From Planctomycetota bacterium (lineage in GTDB: Bacteria; Planctomycetota; OFTM77): a DNA stretch of 64,000 bases. Position 1 is the stretch's first letter. Every line of letters starts with the position of its first letter. The position numbers were made by a program, and so were the translations under genes. The notes below the pieces were generated by a model. It made no database searches, was not told the DNA's origin, and saw nothing but the letters and a program-made list of their open reading frames with translations. The stretch lies in assembly GCA_029260795.1 (NCBI GenBank), contig JAJDCO010000135.1:124001-188000 (forward strand), given 5' to 3'. Positions 25,495-36,100 of the stretch are shown here, piece by piece.

Positions 25495-26580
25495 ATGAAG
25501 GCAACACCCATCGCGCAAGCCCACGAGCGACTCGGGGCTCGAATGATCGACTTCGGTGGCTGGGACATGCCGGTCCAATACACCTCGATCCTCGAAGAGG
25601 CCCAAACGGTTCGTAGCCAGGCCGGGCTCTTCGATCTCTGCCACATGGGCCGCTTTTGGATCGAAGGAGAGGCTGCCGAAGCCGGTCTGCAGTGGGCGCT
25701 CACCAACGACGTGGTGACCATGAAGGCGGGTCAGATCCGTTACTCCCTGCTCTGCAACGAAAAGGGGCGGATCCTCGACGACATCCTCGTCTACAAGGAA
25801 ACTCCGCGGCGCTTCTTCATGGTCGTCAACGCCTCGAACACCGAGGCCGACCTCGAGTGGCTTCGCCGTCAGATCGAATCCCGAGGCGCCCGAGTCCGCG
25901 ACGTCACTGGTGAGTTGGCGATGATCGCCCTGCAAGGGCGGCACTCCGAGACGATTCTTCAGCCGTTCATCGACGGATCGCTCTCTGACCTCGGTTACTA
26001 CCGATTCTTCGGCACCCAGGGCTTCGGCATGGACCTCCACGTTTCTCGCACCGGATACACGGGCGAAGACGGCTTCGAGCTCTACTACCCGATCGCAGAG
26101 GGCGAGCGCGTTTGGAACGAAGTGCTCGAGGCCGGCCGCCCGCTCGGGATGGCGCCGATCGGGCTGGGCGCGCGCGACACGTTGCGTCTCGAAGCCGGCA
26201 TGCCGCTCTACGGTCACGAGATCTCGGAGGAGCACGACCCCCTCGAAGCCAATCTCGGTTGGGCGGTCAAGCTCTCGAAAGACTTCGTAGGGCGCGATGC
26301 CCTGGCTGAGACGAGAGAGCGAGGTTCCGAGCGCAAGCTGTGCGGCTTCATCAGCGACGGGCCCCGCATCCCCCGTCAGGGCCAAGCCATTCTTCAGGGT
26401 GACGAGGTCGTCGGCGAGGTCTGCAGTGGGACGCTCTCCCCAACCCTGAATCAGCGGATCGCGACCGGCTACGTCCCGCGTGATCTCTCGGAGATCGGCA
26501 CCGAGCTCTCCCTGCAGGCGCGTCGAGAGCGACAGCCTCTGCGAGTCGTTCCGCTTCCCTTTTACAAGCGCCCGCGCTGA
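25495..26580 (+). CDS. gcvT: Glycine cleavage system T protein (aminomethyltransferase)
   Basis: This 361-residue protein transfers the methylene group from aminomethylated GcvH to tetrahydrofolate, releasing ammonia. It starts in the family manner (HERLGARMIDFGGWDMPVQY). It keeps the folate-site sequence around SRTGYTGEDGFELY and the C-terminal domain with GEVCSGTLSPTLNQRIATGY. Length is typical. It is first in the order gcvT-gcvH-gcvPA-gcvPB. The 136-nt leader shows no recognisable glycine riboswitch. Confidence 0.96.
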   Translation: MKATPIAQAHERLGARMIDFGGWDMPVQYTSILEEAQTVRSQAGLFDLCHMGRFWIEGEAAEAGLQWALTNDVVTMKAGQIRYSLLCNEKGRILDDILVYKETPRRFFMVVNASNTEADLEWLRRQIESRGARVRDVTGELAMIALQGRHSETILQPFIDGSLSDLGYYRFFGTQGFGMDLHVSRTGYTGEDGFELYYPIAEGERVWNEVLEAGRPLGMAPIGLGARDTLRLEAGMPLYGHEISEEHDPLEANLGWAVKLSKDFVGRDALAETRERGSERKLCGFISDGPRIPRQGQAILQGDEVVGEVCSGTLSPTLNQRIATGYVPRDLSEIGTELSLQARRERQPLRVVPLPFYKRPR

Positions 26581-26683
26581 TCGCAAGGCGCGGGCCACCA
26601 CTCGGATCGCGACCTCGGCGACGCGATCGACAAAGACACGGATCCAACGAGTCCCTCGAATCGAACAGGAGCTGGAGAGGTTC

Positions 26684-27067
26684 ATGAGACCCGCTGACCT
26701 TCGCTACCTCGAGAGCCATGAATGGGTGCGCCTCGAAGATGGGATCGCCACCATTGGCATCACGGACTACGCCGTCGAGCACCTGAATGATCTCGTCTTC
26801 CTCGATCTGCCAAAGGTCGGAGACGACATCACGCAGGGAGAGAGCTTCGGAGAGGTCGAATCGGTGAAAGCCGTGTCCGAGCTGTACTCTCCGGTCGGGG
26901 GTGAGGTTGTCGAGGTCAACGAGCCCCTCCAGGAAGACCTGGACCCGCTGTCCAAGGATCCCTTCGGTGATGGTTGGATGATCAAGGTCAAGGTTTCCAA
27001 TCCCGCCGACATGGAGTCGTTGCTCGACCCCACCGCTTACGAGAAGGTCCTCGAGAAGGACGCCTGA
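26684..27067 (+). CDS. gcvH: Glycine cleavage system H protein
   Basis: The start is ATG 26684, with GGAGAGG close upstream; longer upstream frames are non-homologous. The 127-residue lipoyl carrier has the H-protein core SHEWVRLEDGIATIGITDYA and the lipoylation loop ESVKAVSELYSP with the modified Lys at 62. It shuttles the aminomethyl group between the P and T proteins. Its lipoyl group depends on LipB, encoded at 54610-55479. Confidence 0.96.
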   Translation: MRPADLRYLESHEWVRLEDGIATIGITDYAVEHLNDLVFLDLPKVGDDITQGESFGEVESVKAVSELYSPVGGEVVEVNEPLQEDLDPLSKDPFGDGWMIKVKVSNPADMESLLDPTAYEKVLEKDA

Positions 27068-27098
27068 TCCAGCCCCTCCGCGAATCACGAAGGCATCC

Positions 27099-28439
27099 AT
27101 GCCCTACATCCAGAATACCGAGAAAGATCAGCGCGAGATGCTCGACGCCATCGGCGTCGGATCGATTGCCGATCTCTTCGAACCATTGCCTCCGACGACT
27201 CGCCTCGGTCGCGCACTCGATCTGCCCGAAGGCCTCGACGAGAACGCGCTGCGCGAGCACCTGGCCGAGCTGGCTTCCAAGAATCGTCCGCTCGGCTCCG
27301 GTCCCAGCTTCCTCGGAGCCGGCCGGACACGGCATTTCATTCCCGTCGTCGTCGATCAGCTCGCCGGACGTTCGGAGTTCCTCACGGCCTATACGCCCTA
27401 TCAACCCGAGGCGAGCCAAGGCACACTCCAAGCGTTCTTCGAGTTCCAGACGATGATCGCCCAGATCACGGGCATGGAGATCGCCAACTCCTCCGTGTAC
27501 GACGGCGCTTCGGCCCTGGCGGAAGCAGCGCTGATGTCTCTGTCGATCCAGAAGGTGGATCGGGTCCTGGTCTCCCAGGGCGTCCACTTCGAGGATCGCC
27601 AGACGCTCGCGACCTATCTGCGAAACCTCGACGCCGAGCTGGTCGAGATCCCGCTCCGCGACGGTCGAACCGATCGGGAGGCCGCAAGTGCGGCTCTCGG
27701 CGATGGCGCTTCGGCACTCTGCTTTCAAAGCCCCAACTTTCTGGGCATTGTCGAAGACGGAGCCGCCTTGACCGAGCTCGCGCATGAAGCGAAGGCGTTA
27801 TCGGTCGCCTCCGTGCACCCAGTTTCTCTCGGCGTCTTGCAGCCGCCGGGTGAGTATGACGCCGACATCGTCGTCGGCGACGGACAACCTCTGGGCTGCC
27901 CTCCCTTCCTAGGTGGGCCCTCGTTCGGAATGTTCGCGACGCGCGAGCGGTTCATCCGCCGCCTTCCCGGGCGGATCGTCGGAGCGACGGTCGACGGCCG
28001 CGGCAAGCCGGGCTACGTGCTGACGTTTCAGACTCGCGAGCAGCACATTCGGCGTGAGAAGGCGACCTCGAACATCTGTACCAACAATGCGCTGATGGCT
28101 CTCCGTGGAGCGATCTACCTAGCCGCCCTCGGTGACCTCGGCTTCCGAGCCGTGGCCGAGACCTGTCTGGTTCAGGCACACGCGGCCGCCGACGCGATCG
28201 GCGCTGTTTCGGGCTTCGAGCTCCTGCACCCCGAGCAGCCATTCTTCTGCGAGTTCGCAATGAAGACACCGCGGCCGGCGTCGGAGGTGAATCGCCACCT
28301 CGCCAGCCGAGGGATCCAAGGCGGCTTCGATCTGAAGCGCTTCGATCCCGGCTTGGAGAGCGCCCTCCTCTTCGCCGTCACCGAGGTGACCAGCGGCACG
28401 GACGTCGACCGACTCGTCGCGGCCCTTCAAGAACTTTGA
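27099..28439 (+). CDS. gcvPA: Glycine dehydrogenase (decarboxylating) subunit 1
   Basis: This 446-residue protein is the N-terminal-half homologue of glycine decarboxylase P protein, in the split form found in many Gram-positives, thermophiles and Planctomycetota. Typical stretches are FLGAGRTRHFIPVVVDQLAG, TPYQPEASQGTLQAFFEFQT and VYDGASALAEAALM. It pairs with subunit 2 to decarboxylate glycine using pyridoxal phosphate bound in that subunit. Its stop overlaps the next start as TTGA. Confidence 0.95.
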   Translation: MPYIQNTEKDQREMLDAIGVGSIADLFEPLPPTTRLGRALDLPEGLDENALREHLAELASKNRPLGSGPSFLGAGRTRHFIPVVVDQLAGRSEFLTAYTPYQPEASQGTLQAFFEFQTMIAQITGMEIANSSVYDGASALAEAALMSLSIQKVDRVLVSQGVHFEDRQTLATYLRNLDAELVEIPLRDGRTDREAASAALGDGASALCFQSPNFLGIVEDGAALTELAHEAKALSVASVHPVSLGVLQPPGEYDADIVVGDGQPLGCPPFLGGPSFGMFATRERFIRRLPGRIVGATVDGRGKPGYVLTFQTREQHIRREKATSNICTNNALMALRGAIYLAALGDLGFRAVAETCLVQAHAAADAIGAVSGFELLHPEQPFFCEFAMKTPRPASEVNRHLASRGIQGGFDLKRFDPGLESALLFAVTEVTSGTDVDRLVAALQEL

Positions 28440-29935
28440 GCGCGAGACCACTTCCCATGCATCCCGACGATCGCGTCCTCTTCGAAAAATCTCGGCCGGA
28501 TCTTTCGGCAGTGCAGACGCCGAAGCCGGCGTTGCCGCAGAACACGTCCGCCCACTCGATCGATCAGCTCCTGCCCACCGAGCTCCGACGCCATGCGTCC
28601 ATCGGCCTGCCTGGAGTCGGCCAGCTGGACCTGACGCGCCACTACACACGCCTGTCGAGGAAGAACTTCGCCATCAGTACGACGTTCTATCCGCTGGGCT
28701 CGTGCACCATGAAGTACAACCCGGCCGTCAACGAGACCGTCGTCACCGACCCCGGACTAGCCGATATTCATCCGTACCAGAATGAAGACGACCTCCAAGG
28801 TGCGCTCCAGCTCATCTTCGATCTCGAGCGGTACCTCTCCGAGATCTCGGGCTTGGCCCACATCTCGCTCCATCCGGCCGCCGGCGCCCACGGAGAGCTC
28901 ACGGCACTGATGATCATCCGAGAGCATTTCCGGAAGCAGGGCGACAATGAGCGTCGCACTGTTCTGATCCCGGACTCGGCTCACGGTACGAACCCTGCCA
29001 GCTGCTCATTGTGCGGATTCAAGACTGTCGAGCTGAAGAGCAACAGCGAGGGATTGGTCGATATCGATGATCTGCGCCTGAAGATCGATTCGAATCCCGG
29101 CGGTATCGCCGCCTTGATGATCACGAACCCGAATACCCTGGGCTTGTTCGAGCGGCGTATCGAGGAGATCGCCAAGCTGATTCACGGCGCCGGTGGCAAG
29201 GTCTACATGGACGGCGCCAACCTCAACGCATTGATGGGGATCAGTCGACCCGGCGACTTTGGTGTCGACATCATGCACTTCAATCTCCACAAGACCTTCT
29301 CGACACCGCACGGCACCGGTGGCCCGGGCGCAGGCCCGATCGGCGTCACCGACGAGCTCGAGCCCTACCTCCCCATTCCGCGCGTGGTCCAAGAAGGCGA
29401 GCGCTATCGCTTCGAGGAGGAGCGACCCCACACGATCGGAAGGACCCGTGCCTACGTCGGCAACTTCGGTGTCATGGCGAGGGCTTATACCTACATCCGT
29501 GCGCTCGGTCGCGACGGCGTGCGACGGGTGGGAGAGAACGCCGTCCTCAATGCGAACTACCTCCGGGTCCTGCTGGAGAAGCACCTCACGGTCGCGCATC
29601 CACGCCTGTGCATGCACGAGTTCGTGCTCACCGCTCGGCGGCTCGCCAAGGAGCACGGTATCAAGGCGACAGACATCGCCAAGAGACTCCTCGATCTCGG
29701 CTTTCACCCCCCGACCATCTACTTCCCGCTCATCGTTCCCGAGGCGCTGATGATCGAGCCGACCGAGACCGAGAGCAAGGCGACGCTCGATGCGTTCGCG
29801 GGCGCTTTCCGCCAGATCATGGAGGAGGCGGTCAGTAATCCTGACCTCTTGCACCAGGCTCCGGTGACGACGCCGCTCACTCGCCTGGACGAGGTGCGAG
29901 CCGTCAAGCAGCCGGAGCTGCGCTGGCGTCCCTGA
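28436..29935 (+). CDS. gcvPB: Glycine dehydrogenase (decarboxylating) subunit 2
   Basis: This 499-residue protein is the PLP-binding subunit. The cofactor Lys lies in HFNLHKTFSTPHGTGGPGAG. Other landmarks are FYPLGSCTMKYNP near the N-terminus and AYTYIRALGRDGV. I start at TTG 28436, which overlaps the gcvPA stop as TTGA; an ATG at 28457 is an alternative, and neither has a strong ribosome site, so translational coupling is likely. It ends 21 nt before a strong hairpin terminator. Confidence 0.95.
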   Translation: MSARPLPMHPDDRVLFEKSRPDLSAVQTPKPALPQNTSAHSIDQLLPTELRRHASIGLPGVGQLDLTRHYTRLSRKNFAISTTFYPLGSCTMKYNPAVNETVVTDPGLADIHPYQNEDDLQGALQLIFDLERYLSEISGLAHISLHPAAGAHGELTALMIIREHFRKQGDNERRTVLIPDSAHGTNPASCSLCGFKTVELKSNSEGLVDIDDLRLKIDSNPGGIAALMITNPNTLGLFERRIEEIAKLIHGAGGKVYMDGANLNALMGISRPGDFGVDIMHFNLHKTFSTPHGTGGPGAGPIGVTDELEPYLPIPRVVQEGERYRFEEERPHTIGRTRAYVGNFGVMARAYTYIRALGRDGVRRVGENAVLNANYLRVLLEKHLTVAHPRLCMHEFVLTARRLAKEHGIKATDIAKRLLDLGFHPPTIYFPLIVPEALMIEPTETESKATLDAFAGAFRQIMEEAVSNPDLLHQAPVTTPLTRLDEVRAVKQPELRWRP

Positions 29936-29955
29936 AGCTCTCGGGACCCGGCGCT

Positions 29956-30020
29956 CGAGCCTTCAACCAATGAAAAAGGGCCGCTCAGGATGCGGCCCTT
30001 TTTCATTGGTTGAAGGCTCG
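29956..30020. terminator. Bidirectional terminator with perfect 29-bp arms
   Basis: Arms 29956-29984 and 29992-30020 are perfectly complementary over 29 nt around a 7-nt loop. Each arm contains GAAAAAGGGCCGC or its complement GCGGCCCTTTTTC, so the inner GC stem is followed by a run of five T on either strand. It lies between the convergent gcvPB and PpiC-like genes and can stop both transcripts. Confidence 0.92.
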
Positions 30021-30028
30021 AAGAGTGG

Positions 30029-31915
30029 TCAGGGCTTCTCGACGCGATACTTCTTCAGACCTTCGTAGACGATGTCCTTGAGCATGTCGTCGGCCATCGA
30101 AGCCTGAATCCGCTCGCGGAGATTGTCGAAGCCTCGCGGGTTGCCGGCCAGCTGCTGGTCGGCAATTCGGAGGATCGCCCAACCTTGGCTGAAGCGGATC
30201 GGCTCGCTGACGTCTCCTGCCGTCATCTCCAGGAGACGCTCACTCATGGTCACGTGGCCGCAGTAGTAGACGTAGAAGAGGTTCTCATTGAGAAGCTTCA
30301 TCCACTCATTCTTGTGTTCAAACTTGCCGAAGTTGCCCTTGGTGGGATGATTCGACTCCGAGTAATCAGCGATCATCTGAACGAAGTCCGATCCCTCCTC
30401 GAGCTTCTTGGCGGCCGCTTCTGCACGAGCCTTTGCCTCATCGAAGGGCTTCTCGCCCTTGTTCGCGAGGAAGAAGATGCCCTGGAGGCTGATTCGACCG
30501 AGCTCGACGTCACGCTTGCGCGCTTCATAGAAGCCCTTGAGCTCCTCCTCGCCGACATTGTCGCGGATCTGTCGGATCAACGCCTGATTGATCCGGAACC
30601 AGTCCTGATAGGTGGCGTCGTTCGGGAAGCCCATGAACATCGTCACGAACGCCGAGAGCGGGATCATGCTGTTCTCGTACTGCTGAGTGTGCTCCGCCCA
30701 GACGGTCGCAAACTCTTCATCGTCGAGACCAATGCCTTCGGACTCCACGTAGTCCGACAGGATGGCGTCGGTCACGAAGTACGACTCGACGAAGCGCAGA
30801 TCGTTCTGGTCTTCGAGGAGCTTTTGAACTTCCTCCAGCAAGGGCTGTCGAGGAATGGGCTGATCGTCGATCGTCGCGAACGCCCAGTCCGGGAGGCCCC
30901 CTTCGCGGGAGTACTTGAACTTCGCCTTGATCCGCTTCTCGCTGAGCAGCATGTTCAAGAGGAACTGGCGAGACGCGGCCGGCAGCTCGCGAACCTCACC
31001 CCGATTGATCTTCTCGATGATGTCGGGTTGCAGCTTTCCCAGCCACTCGAGCGTGGCCTTCGGCAGGTCGGCAGTCTCGCGAGGCAGAAGCATCTTCTCG
31101 AGAGCCGTCTGAGCCCAAATCGTCGCGATCAGAGCCTCTTCACTTCCCAGGACCGATTTCATCGCGTCGGCGAGCGAGTCGGGAGCGTCCGGTGTGCTCC
31201 CGGTCCGCTCCTTCTGGTAGAGCCGCTCGTGATAATTCGAACGCGCCGCGATCTCCTGATCCGAGACTCGCGACTTCTGCGAGGCATCGGGATTCTGGGA
31301 GGTCAAAGATGCCCGTTCGCTGCGGGCGATCGAGATCAGGACGTTCTTCTGAAACAGCTGCCCGCCATAGATCTCGATGAGGGCATTGTCGAAGTCATAG
31401 CGAGAGATCTCGTGCCGACGCTCGCCGTCGGTCACCACGAGCACGATCTCATTCTTGGCGCTCTCGATCTCTGCCAGCTCCTCCTCGGAGGGCTTGTAGA
31501 TCGCAATGAGCTCTTCATCGATCTCGAAAGTCGAGTCGGCCGTGTGTCCGAGTTCGGGAACCGGCTCATCCGGCGCGGCCGGTGTGCCCGTCATCGGATT
31601 CGGGGGCTCGGTCTTCTCTTCAGGAGCCTCGCCAGCGACTTCACCCGCGGTCGGATTCGCTTCGCCGGTCTTGCCGACGTTCGCCGTCGGCGCAGCGCCG
31701 GGCTGAGCGTCACCCGCATTGGCCGGCGGGGTCCCCGTCTTGGTCGGAGATGTCCCCGACTTGTTCGGTGAGGAGCCCGGCTTGTTCTTGGGAGTGGACG
31801 CTCCAGCTTTCGAGCTCTCCGTCGACGGTGTCGTGTCGGAGGACTGCTGAAGCGCGATCGTAATGGCGACGAAGATGGCCACCACGATGATCAGCACCGC
31901 GACAATCTGCTTCAT
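30029..31915 (-). CDS. Membrane-anchored periplasmic PpiC/SurA-type protein
   Basis: This 628-residue protein starts MKQIVAVLIIVVAIFVAITI, an uncleaved anchor or signal peptide. A Ser/Thr/Pro/Gly-rich linker follows to about residue 120, then a helical SurA-N-like region. A parvulin-like PPIase domain lies near 480-600 (GRISLQGIFFLANKGEKPFD; GSDFVQMIADYSESNHPTKG; MTAGDVSEPIRFSQGWAILR). The parvulin core is recognisable but weak, and catalytic residues were not verified. It probably assists folding of exported proteins. It converges on the glycine cleavage operon. Confidence 0.75.
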   Translation of the reverse strand: MKQIVAVLIIVVAIFVAITIALQQSSDTTPSTESSKAGASTPKNKPGSSPNKSGTSPTKTGTPPANAGDAQPGAAPTANVGKTGEANPTAGEVAGEAPEEKTEPPNPMTGTPAAPDEPVPELGHTADSTFEIDEELIAIYKPSEEELAEIESAKNEIVLVVTDGERRHEISRYDFDNALIEIYGGQLFQKNVLISIARSERASLTSQNPDASQKSRVSDQEIAARSNYHERLYQKERTGSTPDAPDSLADAMKSVLGSEEALIATIWAQTALEKMLLPRETADLPKATLEWLGKLQPDIIEKINRGEVRELPAASRQFLLNMLLSEKRIKAKFKYSREGGLPDWAFATIDDQPIPRQPLLEEVQKLLEDQNDLRFVESYFVTDAILSDYVESEGIGLDDEEFATVWAEHTQQYENSMIPLSAFVTMFMGFPNDATYQDWFRINQALIRQIRDNVGEEELKGFYEARKRDVELGRISLQGIFFLANKGEKPFDEAKARAEAAAKKLEEGSDFVQMIADYSESNHPTKGNFGKFEHKNEWMKLLNENLFYVYYCGHVTMSERLLEMTAGDVSEPIRFSQGWAILRIADQQLAGNPRGFDNLRERIQASMADDMLKDIVYEGLKKYRVEKP

Positions 31916-32255
31916 GAGTCTGGGTTCCTCGATTCTTCGATCGATCTGTGTCGGGGATTAAGGGCTTGGATTGTGTCAGCTGTGGAGGGAAAACGTCGGG
32001 AGGTCTCGTTCTCCGGCCCGGAAAAGTCAATCGGCCGTTGGACGCGATCACCCCGAGAAAAGTTCCTCGGTGGCTTCGGTGACCGCGGCGCGAGCCGTAG
32101 TCGAGCGCTGGGAAACGGCGATCGCTAGGTTCAAGGCAGCAAGTCGATAGCCGTAACTTGATTCTCCAAACCTGTCAAGCGAAAACGATCCCTCGCGGCT
32201 CCGGACACGCCGGACCTCACCCCATCCCCCCTCCCCTCTCCGGACTCGAGGTCCC
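31916..32255. other. Divergent intergenic region, PpiC-like / CMD-like genes
   Basis: 340 nt hold the promoters of two divergent genes. An AT-richer patch near 31950-31990 (GATTAAGGGCTTGGATTG) may belong to the leftward promoter; no confident -35/-10 pair, hairpin or coding sequence was found. Confidence 0.35.
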
Positions 32256-32927
32256 ATGAGCCGAGACAGCAGCCTGCCAGACCGATGGAAACGCCTTGCC
32301 GAGCGACCCGGCCTGTCGCGGCGACTCCGGCTGCTCGGGGCCGCATCCGCCGCGATAGTCCTCGGCCAGTTTTCGGTCCTCGAGTGGCTCCTTCGCGAAG
32401 CGGGTGCCGAGGGCGTGGACCGTTCCGAGCTGGAGGAGCTCTTGCTCCAGAGCTGCTTGTTCGCCGGCTACCCCAGGACTCTCAACGCCTTCGACGCCCT
32501 GGTGGCCGCTCTCGGCGAGCGGCCGCCAGGGCGTCCCCAGACTCCGGATCCGGAGAGCCTGCTCCACGGAGTCGAGCGAGGTCGCGAGCTCTTCGACCGG
32601 ATCTATGGATCCGCCGCCAACCCGGTACTCGTGAGACTCGGGCGGCGCCATCCCGAGCTTCCTGACTGGATCCTGCGGGATGCCTACGGCCGCGTCTTGT
32701 CTCGCCCCGGTCTCGACGCCGTGGCTCGGGAGCTGGCTGCCGTTTCCGCGCTGGTCGCCAGCCATTTGCCGGAGCAGCTTCGCTCACATGTCCGAGGCGC
32801 CCTCCGCTTGGGAGCCACCCCCGAACAGTTGAGCGAGCTCTTCGAAACCCTCGAGCTGATCGTGGACCCCCAAGACGTGCTGGCTGCCAGGGGTGCCTGC
32901 CGGGATCTGGTGACGTTTCCGAAGTGA
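32256..32927 (+). CDS. Carboxymuconolactone decarboxylase/AhpD-like protein
   Basis: This 223-residue all-helical protein carries two CMD-like units: LLQSCLFAGYPRTLNAFDAL in the first half and LPEQLRSHVRGALRLGATPE in the second. The AhpD CxxC redox pair is absent; only single Cys residues remain, so peroxidase-type activity is doubtful. The family includes decarboxylases, peroxidase partners and many uncharacterised members. It stands alone and is followed by an inverted repeat. Confidence 0.7.
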   Translation: MSRDSSLPDRWKRLAERPGLSRRLRLLGAASAAIVLGQFSVLEWLLREAGAEGVDRSELEELLLQSCLFAGYPRTLNAFDALVAALGERPPGRPQTPDPESLLHGVERGRELFDRIYGSAANPVLVRLGRRHPELPDWILRDAYGRVLSRPGLDAVARELAAVSALVASHLPEQLRSHVRGALRLGATPEQLSELFETLELIVDPQDVLAARGACRDLVTFPK

Positions 32928-32984
32928 TGCCCCTCCAAAAACTTCAGAAACCCCCGACGCCGCTCTTCGGTGTGGAATAGAATT

Positions 32985-33004
32985 GAAACACCCTTGGGTG
33001 TTTC
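32985..33004. terminator. Inverted repeat, probable terminator
   Basis: GAAACACC and GGTGTTTC pair perfectly around CTTG (or 9-nt arms around TT). The right arm runs into TTTCTTATAA. It begins 57 nt after the CMD-like stop and 140 nt before the TMTC-like start. A terminator for the former fits best; an operator for the latter is the alternative. Confidence 0.5.
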
Positions 33005-33143
33005 TTATAACGAGCCCTCATCTGAAGCCCAGACGATCCAACCCCTTCGCGATTCCAGCCTGCTTTCACGACCCAGCGGCCTGTTGCCCGTGCGGCCCGC
33101 TCGCGGTCCCAGTTCCCCTATTCGAGAAGAGAGATCCTAGCTG

Positions 33144-36100
33144 ATGGACAACGAACCGCGGATCGAGGCCAGCTCAGCCTCTTCGCCTCCGTCGCCCGCC
33201 GCCTCCGGAAGCCTCTGGAGAACCTTCGCGCCGCTGCTGATCGTGGTCTTGCTAGCGATCGCGACCGTGGGCGCCTACTGGAACACGCGAACCTCGCCCT
33301 TCGTGTATGACGATCTCCACCTGATCCAGAACAACCCGATGATCACCGAGAATCGGGTCGAGGAGATCTTCACTACCGAGTACTGGGCCGGCTTCGAGCG
33401 CGGTCTCATCCAGAGCCAGCGCCTCTACCGCCCGCTCACGATGTGGACCTACGCTCTGAACTACCAGTGGAGCGCCCCACAGGGCCAAGGCCGCGGCATC
33501 TTCACGAACTGGTTTCACGACACCAACACGGTCTTGCACTTCCTGACGGTGCTGCTGGTCTATGCCGTCGGCTTCCGGCTGTTCGGACGCCGACGTCTGA
33601 TCGCCACCCTAGGGGCGCTGATCTTCGCTGTCCATCCCATCCATACCGAGGCCGTGACACGGATCACGGGCCGAGCGGACATCCTGGCTGGGCTCTTCGT
33701 CTTCCTGTCGTGGTGGTTGTACATCAAAGCCACGGAGACGACCGAGAAACCGCGGCCGACCTGGCTCACGGTGACCTACTGGACCGGCTTGCTGGTCTCC
33801 TTCTTCCTCGGCCTGATCTCGAAGGAGATCACGGTCGTCCTGCTGCCGATCGTCGTTCTGTACGATCTGGTCATCCGGCACCACATCCACGAAGGCCTGT
33901 CCCTCAGACGTTCGATGGGCGCGCTCTTCTCGCGTCGCTTGATCGGGTACGCCGGCATCTTCGCCGTGCTGATGGTCGCCATGGGGATCCGCACCTCGGT
34001 CTTCATGCAGAACGTCGAGATTCCGGCGGATGCAGGGATTTGGGAACGCATCCAGATCCTGGCCGACAACATCTCGCCCGAGGTCTCCGACATCGCACCG
34101 CTCGACAACGCCCTGATCGGGCTGTCGTTCACGGAGCGGCTCGACGACGTCCTCCATATCCTTGGCTACCAGATCGGCCTGCTGGTCTTTCCGCTCACGC
34201 TGTCGGCGGACTACTCCTACCATCAGATCCCGATCTCGCCCTCGTTCATCTCGGGCTCGGCGCTGCCTTGGGCGCTGGCGACCTTGGCGATCTTCCTGGC
34301 CGGCCTCGGCCTGCTGGCGTTTCGAGATCATCGTGCCAAGATCGGCTTCCTGATCCTGTTCTTCTTCGTCGCCCTCGTTCCGGTCGCCAACTTCTTCGTG
34401 CTCATCGGAACGAACCTCGGCGAGCGCAACCTCTACATCGCCTCGGCAGCCGTCTGTTGGGGCTTCGCTTGGATCTTCGGGAATCTGTGGGAGCGCAAGT
34501 CCGCCCTCCGGTACGTCGCGGCGATCGGAATCGTCGTCGTTTCGGGTCTTCTCGCGTATCGAACGGTCGTCCGAAACGCAGACTACTCGACCGAGCGTCG
34601 ACTCTGGGTCGCCACGGTCGAAGCCGCTCCCAATGCCCCACGCGCTCACCTCAACCTCGCCGACGTCTACCTGCGGAGCAACGAGCTCAGCCAAGCGGAG
34701 GTCCATGCGCAGAGAGCCAGTGAGCTGATGCCCGAGTTCGTCCGCGCGGACCTTCGACTGGGCGACATCAACATGGCCCGGGGTCAGCTCGAGGAAGCGG
34801 CCGTCCACTACACGACCGTCATCGAGAAGCTGGGCGATCGCCTGGTCTATCCCGATGGCCCCGATGCCATGAGGAAGCTCGCCCAAGCCTACATCGAGCT
34901 CGGCAACTTCGACGAAGGTGCCGATGCCATCCTCGCCTTTTCCGACAAGCAGGCCTGGCGTCTCTTCGCGCAGATGGAAGCGGCGGTGATCCTGTCCGAG
35001 CAGGCCGCTCAAACCGGTCGCCTCGACGGACTCGAGCGAGTGCGCGAGCTTCTCGAGGACGCGGCGCGCGTTCAGATCCAGGGCGGTGGTGACAACGCTC
35101 GCATCATCGAGGCGGATCTCTTCCGCCTGCTCGGGTACACCTATCGTAGACTCGAGATGACCGAGCGCGCGATGGCTGCCTATCTCAAGTCGCTCGAATA
35201 CGATCCGAACCAAGCGTTTCCGGCTCTCGACCTGGCCCAGTGCTTCATCGAGAAGAAGCAGTACACCCGTGCCCTCGAGTACGTCGACCGGGCCATTGAG
35301 CTACGACCCGACCTCGCCAAGGGCTACCTGGTCAAGGCCGAGGTGTATGAGGGATGGGACGACTTCGAGACCTCGCTCAAGAGCTACCAGGAGGCGCTCA
35401 AGCAAGGTCAGAACGAGCGCGATCCACGGCTGCTGTTCCAGATCGGACGCTCCTTCCTCCGCTGGGCCTCGAAGTTCGAGAGCTCCGACGATCCGATGAA
35501 GCGCTCCCGCAATCGGGAGATGTACGCGAAGGCCCAGGAAGTCCTGACGCAGGGCAGCGACCTCGATCCGGACAACCCGAAGCCCAAGCTCTTGATCGCC
35601 GAAGCCTACTACAAGCTCGGCCAGCTCGATGAAGCCATCGACACCTATCAAGGCCTGATCGCTCGAGGCATCCCGGTCGCTCATCGTTGCCACCGTCGCC
35701 TGGGAGACTTCTTGGCCGAGCTCGGTGAGCTCGAGCAGGCCGAGGACCACTACCTCACCGCGATCGATCTGAACCCGCGGGGCCGTAATCCTCATCTCGC
35801 CTACCTCGGCTTCCTCATGAAGCAGGAGCGAATCGAGGAGGCCCGCGAGATCATCGACTTCCTGATGGCCAACAATCGGCCCAGCGAGCCCGACTCGGTC
35901 GTGGAGTGGGTCCGTGAGACCCTCTTCGAGTCTTGGGAGTTCGCTCAGTTCCTCTTCGACTTCTACGCCAAGACTGGCGACGACGCGAAGGCGGACGCCT
36001 GGAACCTGAAGGTGATCGAGATCGCCCAGGCGATGACTTCCAACCCCGACGAACGTGACCTCGGGATCGAGGTCGGGTGCGATGCCCTCAACGCGCGCGC

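Noticed and set aside
30185-31771. Long + strand frame opposite the PpiC-like gene
   Set aside because: Composition is that of a reverse-frame shadow, and the - strand product has a membrane anchor and a parvulin-like domain.
33609-35213. Long - strand frame opposite the TMTC-like gene
   Set aside because: The sense strand encodes conserved GT-C and TPR motifs; the antisense product is charged and without domains.
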